From Owenia fusiformis (taxonomy: Eukaryota; Annelida; Polychaeta; Sabellida; Oweniidae), in assembly GCA_903813345.2 (NCBI GenBank), contig CAIIXF020000001.1:31600556-31660555 (forward strand): 60,000 bases of DNA. Reading direction: 5' to 3'. Under the pieces are notes generated by a model that was not told the DNA's origin, did no database searches, and saw only the letters and a list, made by a program, of their open reading frames with translations. The stretch's first letter is position 1; every line of letters starts with the position of its first letter. This document shows, piece after piece, positions 49,732 through 60,000 of this stretch. The translations under genes were made by a program, and so were the position numbers.

Positions 49732-52700
49732 TTAAGCAGTCACGGGGAAGCATCTATGCGGGATCTTCACCATGGTTTCCCAGGGCTCAACTTCACCCGA
49801 AATGCGACATTCTGTGTTAGGTGGACATCTGCAGTGACTGTAATGACACATTGAAAAAGAATTAGAAAACAAGAAAAACAGCAACACCACGGAGTAGCGT
49901 GCCTACCGAACGAAGCATATCTCATAATTATCGAATCTCTCCTAATTTTGCAGGATAGATACAGGCAGGTGGGAGAAGTTTCTTAGCACTTAGCCAAAAC
50001 AATATACCTGCAACATATATATCCAATAATTTTTACATTGAATTTAAAAGCTAATATGTCAAATTCTCATAAATCTATCAATTCAATTCAATTTCAAAGT
50101 AATTTTGTTTCAATTTTCATACAGAAAGCTTAACATAAAGCAGTAACCTATATAAGTTTGCAAGAACGTCTGAATGTTTGACAAAAATGGTTACCATTTT
50201 GAATTTGGAACATGACTAACACTTAAGGTGGTATAAAGAGGCAATCATGTACTGGCTCAAATATTTTTTGCAGAAAATGTCTACCAGTTTTATATTGGGT
50301 AGCCATTTTGATTAACGATTAACTTCGTTCGGTGGATCGGAATAATTATGGCAGCCAGTGTTGCTCTATAAACTGCTAAAGTTGGCATATTTCACATTCC
50401 ACTATTGTGTTAGTATTCGCTAGCTTTGGAGAATGAGGGTCTTACTAAAATAAATCATTTATATTCATAAGAAACAAAAACAAAACAATAACAAGCTACA
50501 AGAATAAAGTCATCTTAATCTTGGCCTTGGCAAAATAAGTCAATCTAACCAGAGGAGTAGTATAACTATTAATAAGTTCAATCTAAAAGCTGATGAATTC
50601 ATGATCTTACATATTGAGCTTGGCCTATAGATGAATTTAACATCACGTGCAAATCGCCATAACAATATGATTCTAGAAAAGAGAGTGCTGCAATTCCATC
50701 AGAACATCAGTCCATTTATATAAGAAATATATACATGTATACTCACGATCCTCTTTCGACTACTTTGAAGCATCCTTTACGTTCAGTGTGGCGCACAAAC
50801 CATTGACAGACCGTCCAGTTGCACGCAGTATAAGACCCACATTCACGAGCATCGAACCTGTAGCTTCTCTTCTGCTGAAATTCAAAGTTGCATTTGGTAA
50901 GAAGTAGATCCTGATAATGACAGTTCCTAGCGATTTTGAAAATCATAGAAATTTGCAATGACTTCAAAAGTTAGGAATGGTCGAAGTTCGTACACTTTCG
51001 TATTACAACCGAAAGTGTACGACGTGTTCTAACTTCTTGGTGAATTTTGACGTTAGTATTCATTTAATTTGACCTGTTGAAAGAATATTTTAATCTCGCA
51101 GAAACATCCACCATGCTACGCAGATGTGTTCCTTGGATTTGTTGGTTGAAATCGTCACATCAAAACGATCTAGAACTTCTCAAATCTTCTTGACAGCACG
51201 ACAATTTGTTGAAATATTGATACGTCTTCATTATACATCATTCAGATACTTTTATTCCAAAAATAAATTGAATTTGTATAAAAAATGTACGAAGTGAAGG
51301 GTGTGTACGAAGTGCATCACGAAACTGTTGCTAAATATGTCTTTAGCGTACACTTCGTACACGACCTTTATGTCGTACACTTTTCAAATAAAATTAAATA
51401 TATGAATTCTTCCATGTATTCTGAAAACTGAAGTGTTGGGTACAGTATAATGATTATTTTGATAATTTCTATAGATTGAGCTCAAACTGTTGAAAATATG
51501 CTCGGTTCATTGAAAAAATGATATTTTTCTAATTCTAAATATTGACGTTCTTTCAAGTTCCATATATATAGTTTGGAGATTAAGAGTAGCGACGAATTAA
51601 TACTAGGGACATATCTGCGTAGCATGGTAGATGTTTCTGTGAGAGCCAAAGACTCAAAAGATCAAATATCAAATTAAATGAATACTACCGCCAATATTCA
51701 CCTAGAACACGTCGTATGTACATGTAGTTTCGGTTGTACGACGTGTTTAGAACGGGGTGTGTTGACTCTCATTTGTAATAAATGCATCCATCATCAGGGG
51801 CGTATATTGCCAGGATGTATATTTGGGCGAGGCAAAATAAACAGGGGAGTCATATTTAGGTATTAAACATTTGGACTTTATTTCAACAGTTTTAATTGCC
51901 CCGCCTGCCTCACCACGTCCATTATGATTTAAATGAGTGAACGAAGAAATCTGATTCAATGATTTTCATTTGATGTAATCTAATCCAATATTTTATTTCA
52001 GTCAATTTTTATGAATAATTCATTGCAAGTTATTGTTGCAGCAAATTTGGCGTGGTATGCTTTGATGAGAGCGTGGGTAAACTTCAAATCATTATTTTAT
52101 TCAAAATCTAATTTTCCGCTCGTATAGAAGGTAACTGTCATTTTATGATGAAATTACTTGTTGAAATCTAACTAAAAACCGTTTTTAATATCTAATTAGA
52201 ATAGTTGTTCCTATACAATAGCACGAATGTTTTATTCATTTGGCATTCCGTCTCTGCTTAGAAAAGATACAGAAGCATTACCCATTGGGGAAATTCTCCA
52301 CTTTGCGCCATTATATGTTCATTCGTTTATATTATTCATAAAGCAAAAAATATTGATTGATTTGATTAAAGATTCGACGCTAATTGCCTACATATTTATG
52401 GAATTTTGATGAAAATCAGGTGCTGTTTATCATTGATAGTCATACTATGTCCCGATCTCATGTACATTTACGTTGCAAACAGTGAAAATAATGCTAAAAC
52501 GGCCGCCTGTTGATGCTTTGAGGTGTCATCAATTGTTATTTAATCCAAATAAACTAAACATTATTTTGTAGATTTAGACACGGGCTTTCAGGTAGTATAT
52601 GCATTTTAGTCATTAAATGAACAAGAACGCTAGATTATACGTGTTAATAGGGTATCAAATTGAAATAAAATAACGAAATTAAATATGAACACATTAATGA

Positions 52701-55700
52701 TAAATGACTTTCCGCTATCAGTATTAATGACTATCCGCTACTCAGAATAATTAAAATTGTCTGAACTACATGTGAAGAATCCTTCTATATAACCCCTTGA
52801 ATGGTCTAATTCACTACCGTCCTCAAAAACCGATCATTTGAAATATTTTGTTCAAAATACTATCATGCCACGACTTGAGAGATATTTTGTTCTTCACGAT
52901 TTGCTGTAGCGCCAGCGCTGATACGACGTCGTATTTCTCTATTTTTGTAAAAAAAATCGTCGATGGGACAAATTATGTCACGCACATATTAAACAATAAC
53001 TGAAGATCTATGAAGGGATGATAGTCATGTGATATATCATTGGAATCTTGAGTTTATGAGCATTTTTATGATAATATAATATCATATATTTTCAAAGTTT
53101 ATATTCATTCCTTTCTTCCCTGGATTCAGCCTACTAAAATTCAAAGGAAAAAAATCGAGATGGGACAATTCTCTGTCACGCACGTTTAAAGGAAAATCTC
53201 ATACTTAGCTTAATCTAAAGATGTTAAACGTGATGAATCATAAAATATGGGCCATGAGCATTCTCTACATACCAAATATGTTATCATTTGTTTTCCTGAT
53301 ATCATTTTAGACTGCTATTAAAAGCACCCTAATCAATTTTGACAACGTCAAAATATTTTGGAACAAAAGAATGCTGAATTTGACCAAGTCATATTACTTG
53401 GTCCAAATACATGCAAAGCAATGCAACTGAACTTAAAATTATAGTATATGTAGTACAAGGGCAATGCTTTTATGACATTATAAAATATCTAGTTGAATGT
53501 CACTAGAAAAACATAATTTTGTGTATTTAAATGACGAGAGTCTTTGAAACTCGCCATATTTCTATCAATTTTTTTCTTGGTACAAAACAGACACAAGTCG
53601 CAAAATGCTTGCTATGTAAACAAAATAAATACAAAACATATATTTTTAAAGTTAAGTTCTAGCTGAACATATATAGAATAAGTAATAATGACATCTTTTT
53701 CATAGGTTTGATTTTTAAATAAGATAATAAGGGCCTAAGGTCCTTACCAACATCTATTTTTCGAGTTTTACACATTTTTACTATTTCTTGGGCATCCAAG
53801 ATGGCGGATATGCGTTGATGACGTCACAAGATCATGTGACGTCATAAACGATCATCAGCAATTGTTGTCCCATACCGAATTTGAACTAAATTGGTTAAGG
53901 AATAAAAAAGTTATGACCAAATTACCATATTTCAAAATTATCAAATGCAACGTTTTACATGGTAAAAATGTGCACTTTAAAACTCAATAGAGTCTTTTAA
54001 GCGTCCCTTATCTAAAAAATAGGAAATAAAAATTAAATATTAATATACCATATAATTTTCATTTCAATTACCTATGTTTTGATATCTAACATGTTATATA
54101 TTATGCTAAAACCATTGTTCAAGAGTCGTCCGAAAATAGATGTACCATTGCGTGTTAGTAATTCTGTAAATGTACATGAGATCGGGACATAGTATGAGTA
54201 AGTATAACCAACATTGATCTTGCAGATTTAAATTTACTTTGGAATTCTATTGAGTAAAGGTTTTTTCACAGACTATCAGGAATAAAGTTAGTGATTTGTA
54301 TAGATGTATGATAGATCACAAGTTCGAAGATGTTAACAATAAAACTATTTGCAAAACTAAAAGTATCTATGTTACATGTGTTAGTCTCAGATAAAATTTA
54401 TAAATAATCAATAAACCATGCTTTAAAATTTTATACACTTTTTAAGCTGAATATATTTAAGATGCACAATCGTTTTTGACCTTTTTTACCTTGAGCAGGT
54501 CATTGAAGGTCAAATCACAAATCTGAAGTCAGATTTGAACTTCTAAGAACAAAATGATCAATTTGAAGGAAGTTGAAAAATACCTTTTTTACTGTCTTGA
54601 CCTTGAAAAGGTCATTTGAGGTCGAATCTCAAACTTGTAGATGATTTTGAAAAAAAATCTAAACAGTATTTGACAGTATATGAGTTGTAAGAATGTGTTA
54701 CAGACGCCGACCGCCAACTGCCAGCCGCCGTCACAAATTGAACGGAGATCATAACAATATGATACCACTTTTGGTGCAGAACTATGTAAAATAACAATCT
54801 TGAGATGACTATTGCATTTTGGATACCTGGCTGCCCGCTCATTAATAAACAATCCATATTACTAAGATTATTCATTAAATGAAGTGGCATAACTCAGACT
54901 ATACTTAGTATTTATTCCTTGCGACAATATTCTGCAAAAATTAGAATTTTTATTTGACCTTATTCAGATTATTACATTACAACTCAAAAGAAATTAAGAT
55001 TACGAGATAGTCCATTCAAATGAATGGAGATTACATGCAGTAAACACGTGCTGCAATCCGAGCCCGTAATTGACGTAAAGCAATTTCATTCGCTGGAGTC
55101 TGCTATGTGATGGAATGTCCTCATAGAACCTTTAAATTACATCATGCCACTAACATGGCATGGCATGACAATCGTTTAGCAAAACTGGCATGTTTTCAAA
55201 CCTTCTGAAGAGATATCAGTTATTATTTATCAACAGTTATAACTATATTGATCAATAAACAAATATTATGTGATGTGAGATACCACTTATTTATTTAGTG
55301 TGGTAATTATATGAGTGGTATGATTGATAAATTATAAAGAAATTGAGGAAGTCTAGAAGATTCTAAGCTCACAGCGGGGTTATCAAGTACCCCTGTTTCT
55401 CACTCCTACGTGTCGGTAAGTGAGTGCACTTTACAAACGGTATCACTTATCTTCAACACTTCGAGATTTTTATACTGCGTTACTTTTGACCACATACTTT
55501 TAACTAGACGTGATTAATAATCTGAGTCATTTTAACTTGAACATCACGTTTGCGAACTTTTTACGCAATATAAATTCAGTAGACCCTTGGACCCTTCATC
55601 TTTTTCAAAAATACAAAAACGATTTATCTATATTGTTAACTTGAATTTTAGAGGTTATCGACCTTTGTAAATAAGATACCATATAGTAATATGATGAATT

Positions 55701-58700
55701 GAATCTGCGGTTTTATGTGAGACCAGAAAAGATTTCAATAATGTACGAAATGAGATGAGATGATGAAGCCTCGTGTTAAATGTTCAAGTACCTTATCGGA
55801 ATTATGGAATGTTTGGAATTTCTTCGAGGCCAAATTTGTACTACAGCAAGTAAAAAGAGGACAGGACAACTTTGCCGATTTAGTGCAGCCCGATCAAAAA
55901 ATATTCATTTGTTATTACAGAAAAGGAAAACGGATAGCGTTTATGGAGTTTTAGAAATGTGTCGATTTCTATTTTTTCATTTTGCTATTATATCTATTTC
56001 TGAGACGTAATAGTGGCTGTTGTGATTCATATCAATCGATGTTTGGTGTTTTTGATGACACTTATACACTTAAGTACTCTTTGCTGATGTAACAACCATA
56101 TTTATCTTCACAAATGGATCTTCCAAATCCCAATTTAAAGGCAGAATCAGATCTATGAGGGTGACAAAATTACAAGCAACATGTATAGTTGACCTACCAA
56201 TCTATTCCTTACAATTTCAAATACAATATCTCCCAAAAGATTCATGATATGCTATAAAATGTTTAAGTTATAATGGATTCAAAGTTCAAAAATGGGTGAA
56301 AATGTTTCTCCCAAATAATAAGAATGGTAACCATTCTTATAGAAAAATAATACATTTTTGAAAAAATCTTTAGTTTACCTGAAATAAAGTGTGCACATTT
56401 GGAATTTTTAGAAAATAGACATGAAAGGGAATGACATAAGCCAGAAATATTCTAAAATTGAAACAATTTTTTGTCTTTAATCTAGACTTTGACGTAGGGA
56501 TAGATTAAATAAAATATGTTTAGATCCTCACACAACCATGATTTCAAACTGTGTAATAGATTATATTCATTCACACATCATTCTAGCATACACTAATAGT
56601 ATTTTATTCAAATTGATTAATATTTAAAAATCCAATAAGACAGTTTTACAAGAAAATGATGAAATCATTTACTTTCTCTTTCATGATCTCACTTTTTGTC
56701 TTTTTGTCAGTATATACAAATCAGATGTCACTCCACTCGTTTATCACTTAAACTGAGAACTATGAACATGGTTTCAAAGTTTGCTTCATTAAAAGTGTGC
56801 AAGTCAGAAGAAAATGAAAGTCTATACTCATTAAATATCAATATCAATAAGTTTCGCTCAAGCGGGTTATTTTCCAAAGGAGAGGTATCGATATGGAGAA
56901 CTGAATTCAACAATGTTTTTCTCTTAAACCAATCATTGAAAATATTCTGTAAAAACACGATATTCTATGTAATGTTGACTGATTGACAACAATTTAATGC
57001 GAAAATCATATAGAAATATTTTATATAACTGTTTTTGTTAACATTTTTTGATTTTTTAGTGCAATTGTTTTTGCTCCTTTCTACCAATTCTTGAGAATGA
57101 AATAAAATGTCTTTCCGAACCTTGTTGGAACAAAATAGCATATACAACATGTTTTTAGACCTCTCAATACTATAGTTATACAAAGGAATTTTTGGTTGAT
57201 TTTAAAAAAGTGTTCAAAAAATTAAAACAAAATCCCCAAAAATAGATAAAAATCAAGATAAACCTTTTATTTCATTAAAAAGATATTTTTAAAATCAATC
57301 AAAATGTACAATTACAATATTGAGAGACCTAAACATGAACTGTGTTTATGTCGTTTTGTTCCAATGAGGTTCGGAAAGATGTTTCATTTCACTCTAGAAA
57401 CATGATACCAAGAACAAAACAAGTGTTTGATGTGTTTTCTAAAACAATATAGATGAAAGTTTATATAGATGTATTTCAAATTATATTGTTACCATTCAAA
57501 AGATGACCATTAAATTGACGATGTGTTAAATTTTTAGATTTTTTATGACTGGTTTAAGAGAAACGTTTGTTCAAAAAGTTCTCCATATCGATATCACTCC
57601 TTTATGGAGTTTTAAGATTATTTCAAAATGACCTTAAACCCCAAAGGAACTTTAAATAAAGTTTTCAATTTTGACCTTGATGAGTAAGGATTGAAATATG
57701 TGTTTTCAGTAACTAGGTATCTAGTATACTATTTATCTGATTAAGTTGAAATCAATCAAATTGTAACTAGATAATGACCGATAAATATAGGTTATTTACT
57801 GGCAGGGATTGAATATGGGTTTTATTCCGAGGGATAATATGATATTGACCGAAGGGTAATATGATATTGACCGAAGGAGCGCAGCGACCGAGTGATATGA
57901 TATTGCCCAAGGTCCTACCTTTATAAAGGTAGGAGAATGAGATCTGGAGAACGCCCAATGCTCTGGTTATGAGTTTTATGCAGCAGCTTGAGAGTTTGAA
58001 TCGGTTGAAAGCGATACACCACACCATATCACACCACTCATACCATATTTGTGATGGAACATAAGTCAGGATGAAGTACCACTGATACACTTGCAAACTG
58101 CGCGCCTCTTCCAAAATGGTAGGAGGGGAAATCACGTCTTCCAAGTTCCAAAAGTACCAAAAAATATTGGAAATGCACGGGCAGTTTCGTTTGTTAGACG
58201 GTACCATTATATGGACGCATTGCAGAAAACAACGACTGCAGAAAACAATGCAGTTTGAACGTCTTAAAGTAAGTAAGAAATAGACTCCAACTTGAAATAT
58301 TGCTAGGCGCGCAGTTTAAGGTTCCTAAACCCAAGCATGGTTAAAAGGCAACAAAAGTAACCTCAATGAACGACTTGTTTCGAAATGGTATTAATCTAGA
58401 TTATGAGCCCCTTACTACCCCCCCCCCCCTTGTAAAAAGTAAAAAACTATGGAGCAAATTCAATAAACAGTTTGGGAGATGATTTCTAAAAAATGTACTT
58501 TTGATAAACCCCAAACCGTACTTCTTTACATGAATCCTTTCATCATACAGTAGTTTGACACTTCATTTTTCATTCATAGGCTCCTTCCTTCACTATAAAA
58601 GAATAACTTTCAATCAAGTTAAGTTTGAAATCAAGTCTTATGATAGTGTCTTGAAATAAAATGGTAATTCACTTAATTAATTAAATTGTTAATGGGGCAA

Positions 58701-59560
58701 TTTTGTAACCTCACTCACATTCAAATGTCATATTGCTGGAACCTTGGAACAAATTGCGTCATTTATTTAGTATTAAGGAACGGACGCTATCTTTTACTCA
58801 GCTATTAATTGCCATTTCCCAGCATTCTAATTATACATTTATCGTTTGTGAGATCCTTGGAAGGAATGAGTTGACATGTGAATCATGATGATTTCACTGT
58901 AAATAACGGACATACTCAATGCTACTCATAATAACTACTCATTATCTTGTATGTGTGTGCCATTATGAAACTTAATACATCAGTTATTACTTCATCTGAT
59001 TAGTGACCTCATTTTTGACCCAACTTTTCACCTCCTCAAAATGCATGGCATTAAAAATATATTCCAAAACTTATTGTACAAAATAAAATGTATGGAATGG
59101 CGTTAATCTGTTAATAAATAAAAACTTACGAAACGCCACTCACTCTAATCATTGATAAATAACTATCATTAGTTCTCATTGAATGTTAAATATATATACA
59201 AATTAATCAATGATTCAGCCCTTTGGGAAACTGAAATGGCATCGAATTAAATTAAAGTCAAAGAGTGATCGGATAAAAAAAAATCCATTTCGCTATTAAA
59301 GATGCACCTGGTCATTCTAATGATTACAAGCTTTAATTCAATCATATAACTAACGTGTTGAAGACACTCAACATTCATATCACATACAATAAAACTATAG
59401 TTACACTCACTAAATAACGCATTAAAACCATAACATCATTTTTCCTAAATAAATGAAACTTTTAATCTAGCAATCTTACCTTAATGGATGCTGCAGATAA
59501 TAATGTTATCACAGTCAAAAATATTGAGCACAGTAGGATTTCTTTCACTTTTATCACCAT
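49732..59560 (-). CDS. Small secreted 8-cysteine protein, unrecognised family
   Basis: Three minus-strand exons: 59560-59480, 50874-50747 and 49837-49732. The GT/AG junctions stay in frame and give 104 aa. Residues 1-24 are a clear signal peptide (basic MVIKVK, then a hydrophobic LLCSIFLTVITLLS core and SAAS). A KQKR dibasic site follows at residues 27-30, so a propeptide-like cut is possible. The mature part has eight cysteines: ECG, ACNW, VCQW, GCF, HCRC, ECR and RCF. The end pattern is C-x-C-x4-C-x18-C. I do not recognise the family; the C-x-C-x4-C spacing loosely recalls colipase/prokineticin-like folds, but the count differs. A TATATAAG box on the minus strand at about 59662-59670 suits an mRNA start about 75 nt before the ATG. 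The main uncertainty is the 8.6-kb first intron: a further exon could be missing. Confidence 0.7.
50989..51753. mobile_element. ~760-bp foldback element in intron 1 of the 8-Cys gene
   Basis: The left edge GTACGACGTGTTCTA (51017-51031) pairs with TAGAACACGTCGTA (51703-51716). A second internal pair, CAGAAACATCCACCATGCTA (from 51099) with its complement ending about 51641, has only one mismatch. The centre contains repeated GTACGAAGTG / CACTTCGTAC motifs (about 51285-51365). Confidence 0.8.
52440..54197. mobile_element. 1.76-kb element with 32-bp perfect TIRs
   Basis: Bases 52440-52471 (TCATACTATGTCCCGATCTC onward) are the exact complement of 54166-54197. Inside, two related blocks about 193 bp apart begin GATGGGACAA and contain TGTCACGCAC (about 52962 and 53158), and there is a central GATGACGTCACAAGATCATGTGACGTCAT palindrome split across 53817-53846. 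There is no transposase frame. No target duplication was recognised. Confidence 0.83.
54470..54780 (-). mobile_element. TGTCACCACC-family element, copy 3 (decayed)
   Basis: It shares GACCTTGA-CAGGTCATTGAAGGTCAAATC, GTTACAGACGCC and GATCATAACAATATGA with the copy at 29983-30502, in the same orientation. The hairpin end is mutated (ATGATACCACTTTTGGTGCA) and the far end is lost. Confidence 0.72.
54781..56874. other. Intronic sequence of the 8-Cys gene, no feature seen
   Basis: AT-rich. The two short open frames at 55760-56010 overlap each other and have no domain. A missing exon of the 8-Cys gene could lie here, but none was found. Confidence 0.4.
56875..57610. repeat. ~735-bp imperfect palindrome
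   Basis: GTATCGATATGGAGAACT (from 56886) and CTCTTAAACCA pair with TGGTTTAAGAGAAACG and AGTTCTCCATATCGATATC near 57550-57593. Further in, CTTTCCGAACCTTGTTGGAA (from 57112) pairs with TTCCAATGAGGTTCGGAAAG (about 57359-57378), and ACCTCTCAATA with TATTGAGAGACCT. The centre is near 57245 and very A-rich. Confidence 0.85.
57611..59479. other. Intronic sequence of the 8-Cys gene with small repeats
   Basis: Bases 57832-57910 hold two or three copies of AATATGATATTGACCGAAGG followed by GAGCGCAGCGACCGAG, and 57916-57935 is a perfect palindrome (CCTACCTTTATAAAGGTAGG). The 146-codon minus-strand frame at 57767-58207 runs across these and has no domain. A C run occurs at about 58419-58429. The rest is AT-rich without signal. 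Confidence 0.5.
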
Positions 59561-60000
59561 TATAAAATTGTTTGTTGTCGTCCTTTCGATCCTTCAAATT
59601 GGCGTGTGTGAATACTTGAGAAGTTTTCTGATAGAAGTGGATGAACAGATCGCTCGCGTCACCTTATATAGCAGCTCGTCATCAATGAAGCTAGAGAATT
59701 CCTGTATCGTGAGGAGGAGTGCACATTTATTAGTTTCACATTGCAATATAAAAGAGGCAACAATGAACATGTAAAGGCGAATATGAAGGCAATTGCTTCT
59801 AAATCAACTGGTGTCAACTAATTTCTGTTATGTGTGTCATGTGTGCCACGAGATCAAGCGAGACAAACTAACTAATTAGCGTAATTTTACTTCCAAGACA
59901 GAACAAATGACTCGCTTTCTATTTTTGCTAGAATCCACTACTTGGAAAAGGCATGAAGAATATTGTCCTTATTTGTATTGGTACCGACCTGGTCCAATTG
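59561..60000 (-). promoter_or_regulatory. Presumed promoter of the 8-Cys gene
   Basis: On the minus strand TATATAAG lies at about 59662-59670, roughly 100 nt before the ATG at 59560 and in a GC-richer context (GAGCTGC upstream). That spacing fits a TATA box and a short 5' UTR. Nothing further is recognised out to the window end. Confidence 0.55.

Noticed and set aside
52227-52409. 60-codon frame in the 8-Cys intron
   Set aside because: Hydrophobic AT-driven composition, no signal for a real exon in phase with the gene.
57767-58207. 146-codon minus-strand gene
   Set aside because: It spans a repeat cluster and a palindrome, has no domain or splice support, and reads as translated repeat.

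Overview
The window is animal nuclear DNA: AT-rich, intron-bearing, gene-poor and full of transposon debris. Every recognised gene is an ordinary metazoan one: a Lifeguard/TMBIM fragment, a FASTKD protein, RNase H1, Elongin C and a CYP2-like cytochrome P450. There is also a small secreted 8-cysteine protein that I do not recognise. Helentron/HINE-like elements with internal tandem arrays, a Penelope-type GIY-YIG fragment and many foldback elements point to a marine invertebrate, most likely a bivalve or other mollusc. That assignment is an inference from repeat style, not from a diagnostic marker.

Layout. 1-1.2 kb: a perfect 290-bp inverted repeat carrying a Penelope-like GIY-YIG domain, then the last exon of a Lifeguard-family gene (+). 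2.6-8.3 kb: a large Helentron-like (HINE/pearl-like) array with units of about 475 bp. 9.7-10.35 kb: a 17-unit 40-bp minisatellite. 11.0-16.35 kb: a complete 7-exon FASTKD gene (-). 17.2-19.6 kb: two giant imperfect palindromes. 20.4-25.7 kb: a complete 8-exon RNASEH1 (+) with a TA-flanked MITE in an intron. 26.1-28.2 kb: a 2.1-kb long-TIR element holding an array of short alternating palindromes. 29.7-33.0 kb: ELOC (-), 3 coding exons. 33.5-41.3 kb: several small inverted-repeat elements and a 3.85-kb element whose arms are inverted 145-bp arrays around a short coding remnant. 41.7-46.5 kb: a complete 6-exon P450 (+). 47.0-48.1 kb: a 162-bp-repeat element. 49.7-59.6 kb: the secreted 8-Cys gene (-), 3 exons with one intron of about 8.6 kb that is itself packed with inverted repeats.

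Exon joins for the five complete genes were worked out by hand from GT/AG sites. In each case the summed exon lengths stay in frame from ATG to stop: FASTKD 652 aa, RNASEH1 345 aa, ELOC 119 aa, P450 506 aa, 8-Cys protein 104 aa. FASTKD and RNASEH1 are divergently arranged, and both families act in mitochondrial RNA / RNA-DNA hybrid metabolism. There is no operon-like organisation. The main points of interest are the repeated element design (self-complementary 5' end, internal tandem array, matching 3' inverted motif) in at least three unrelated families, the palindrome-array long-TIR element, and the uncharacterised secreted protein.
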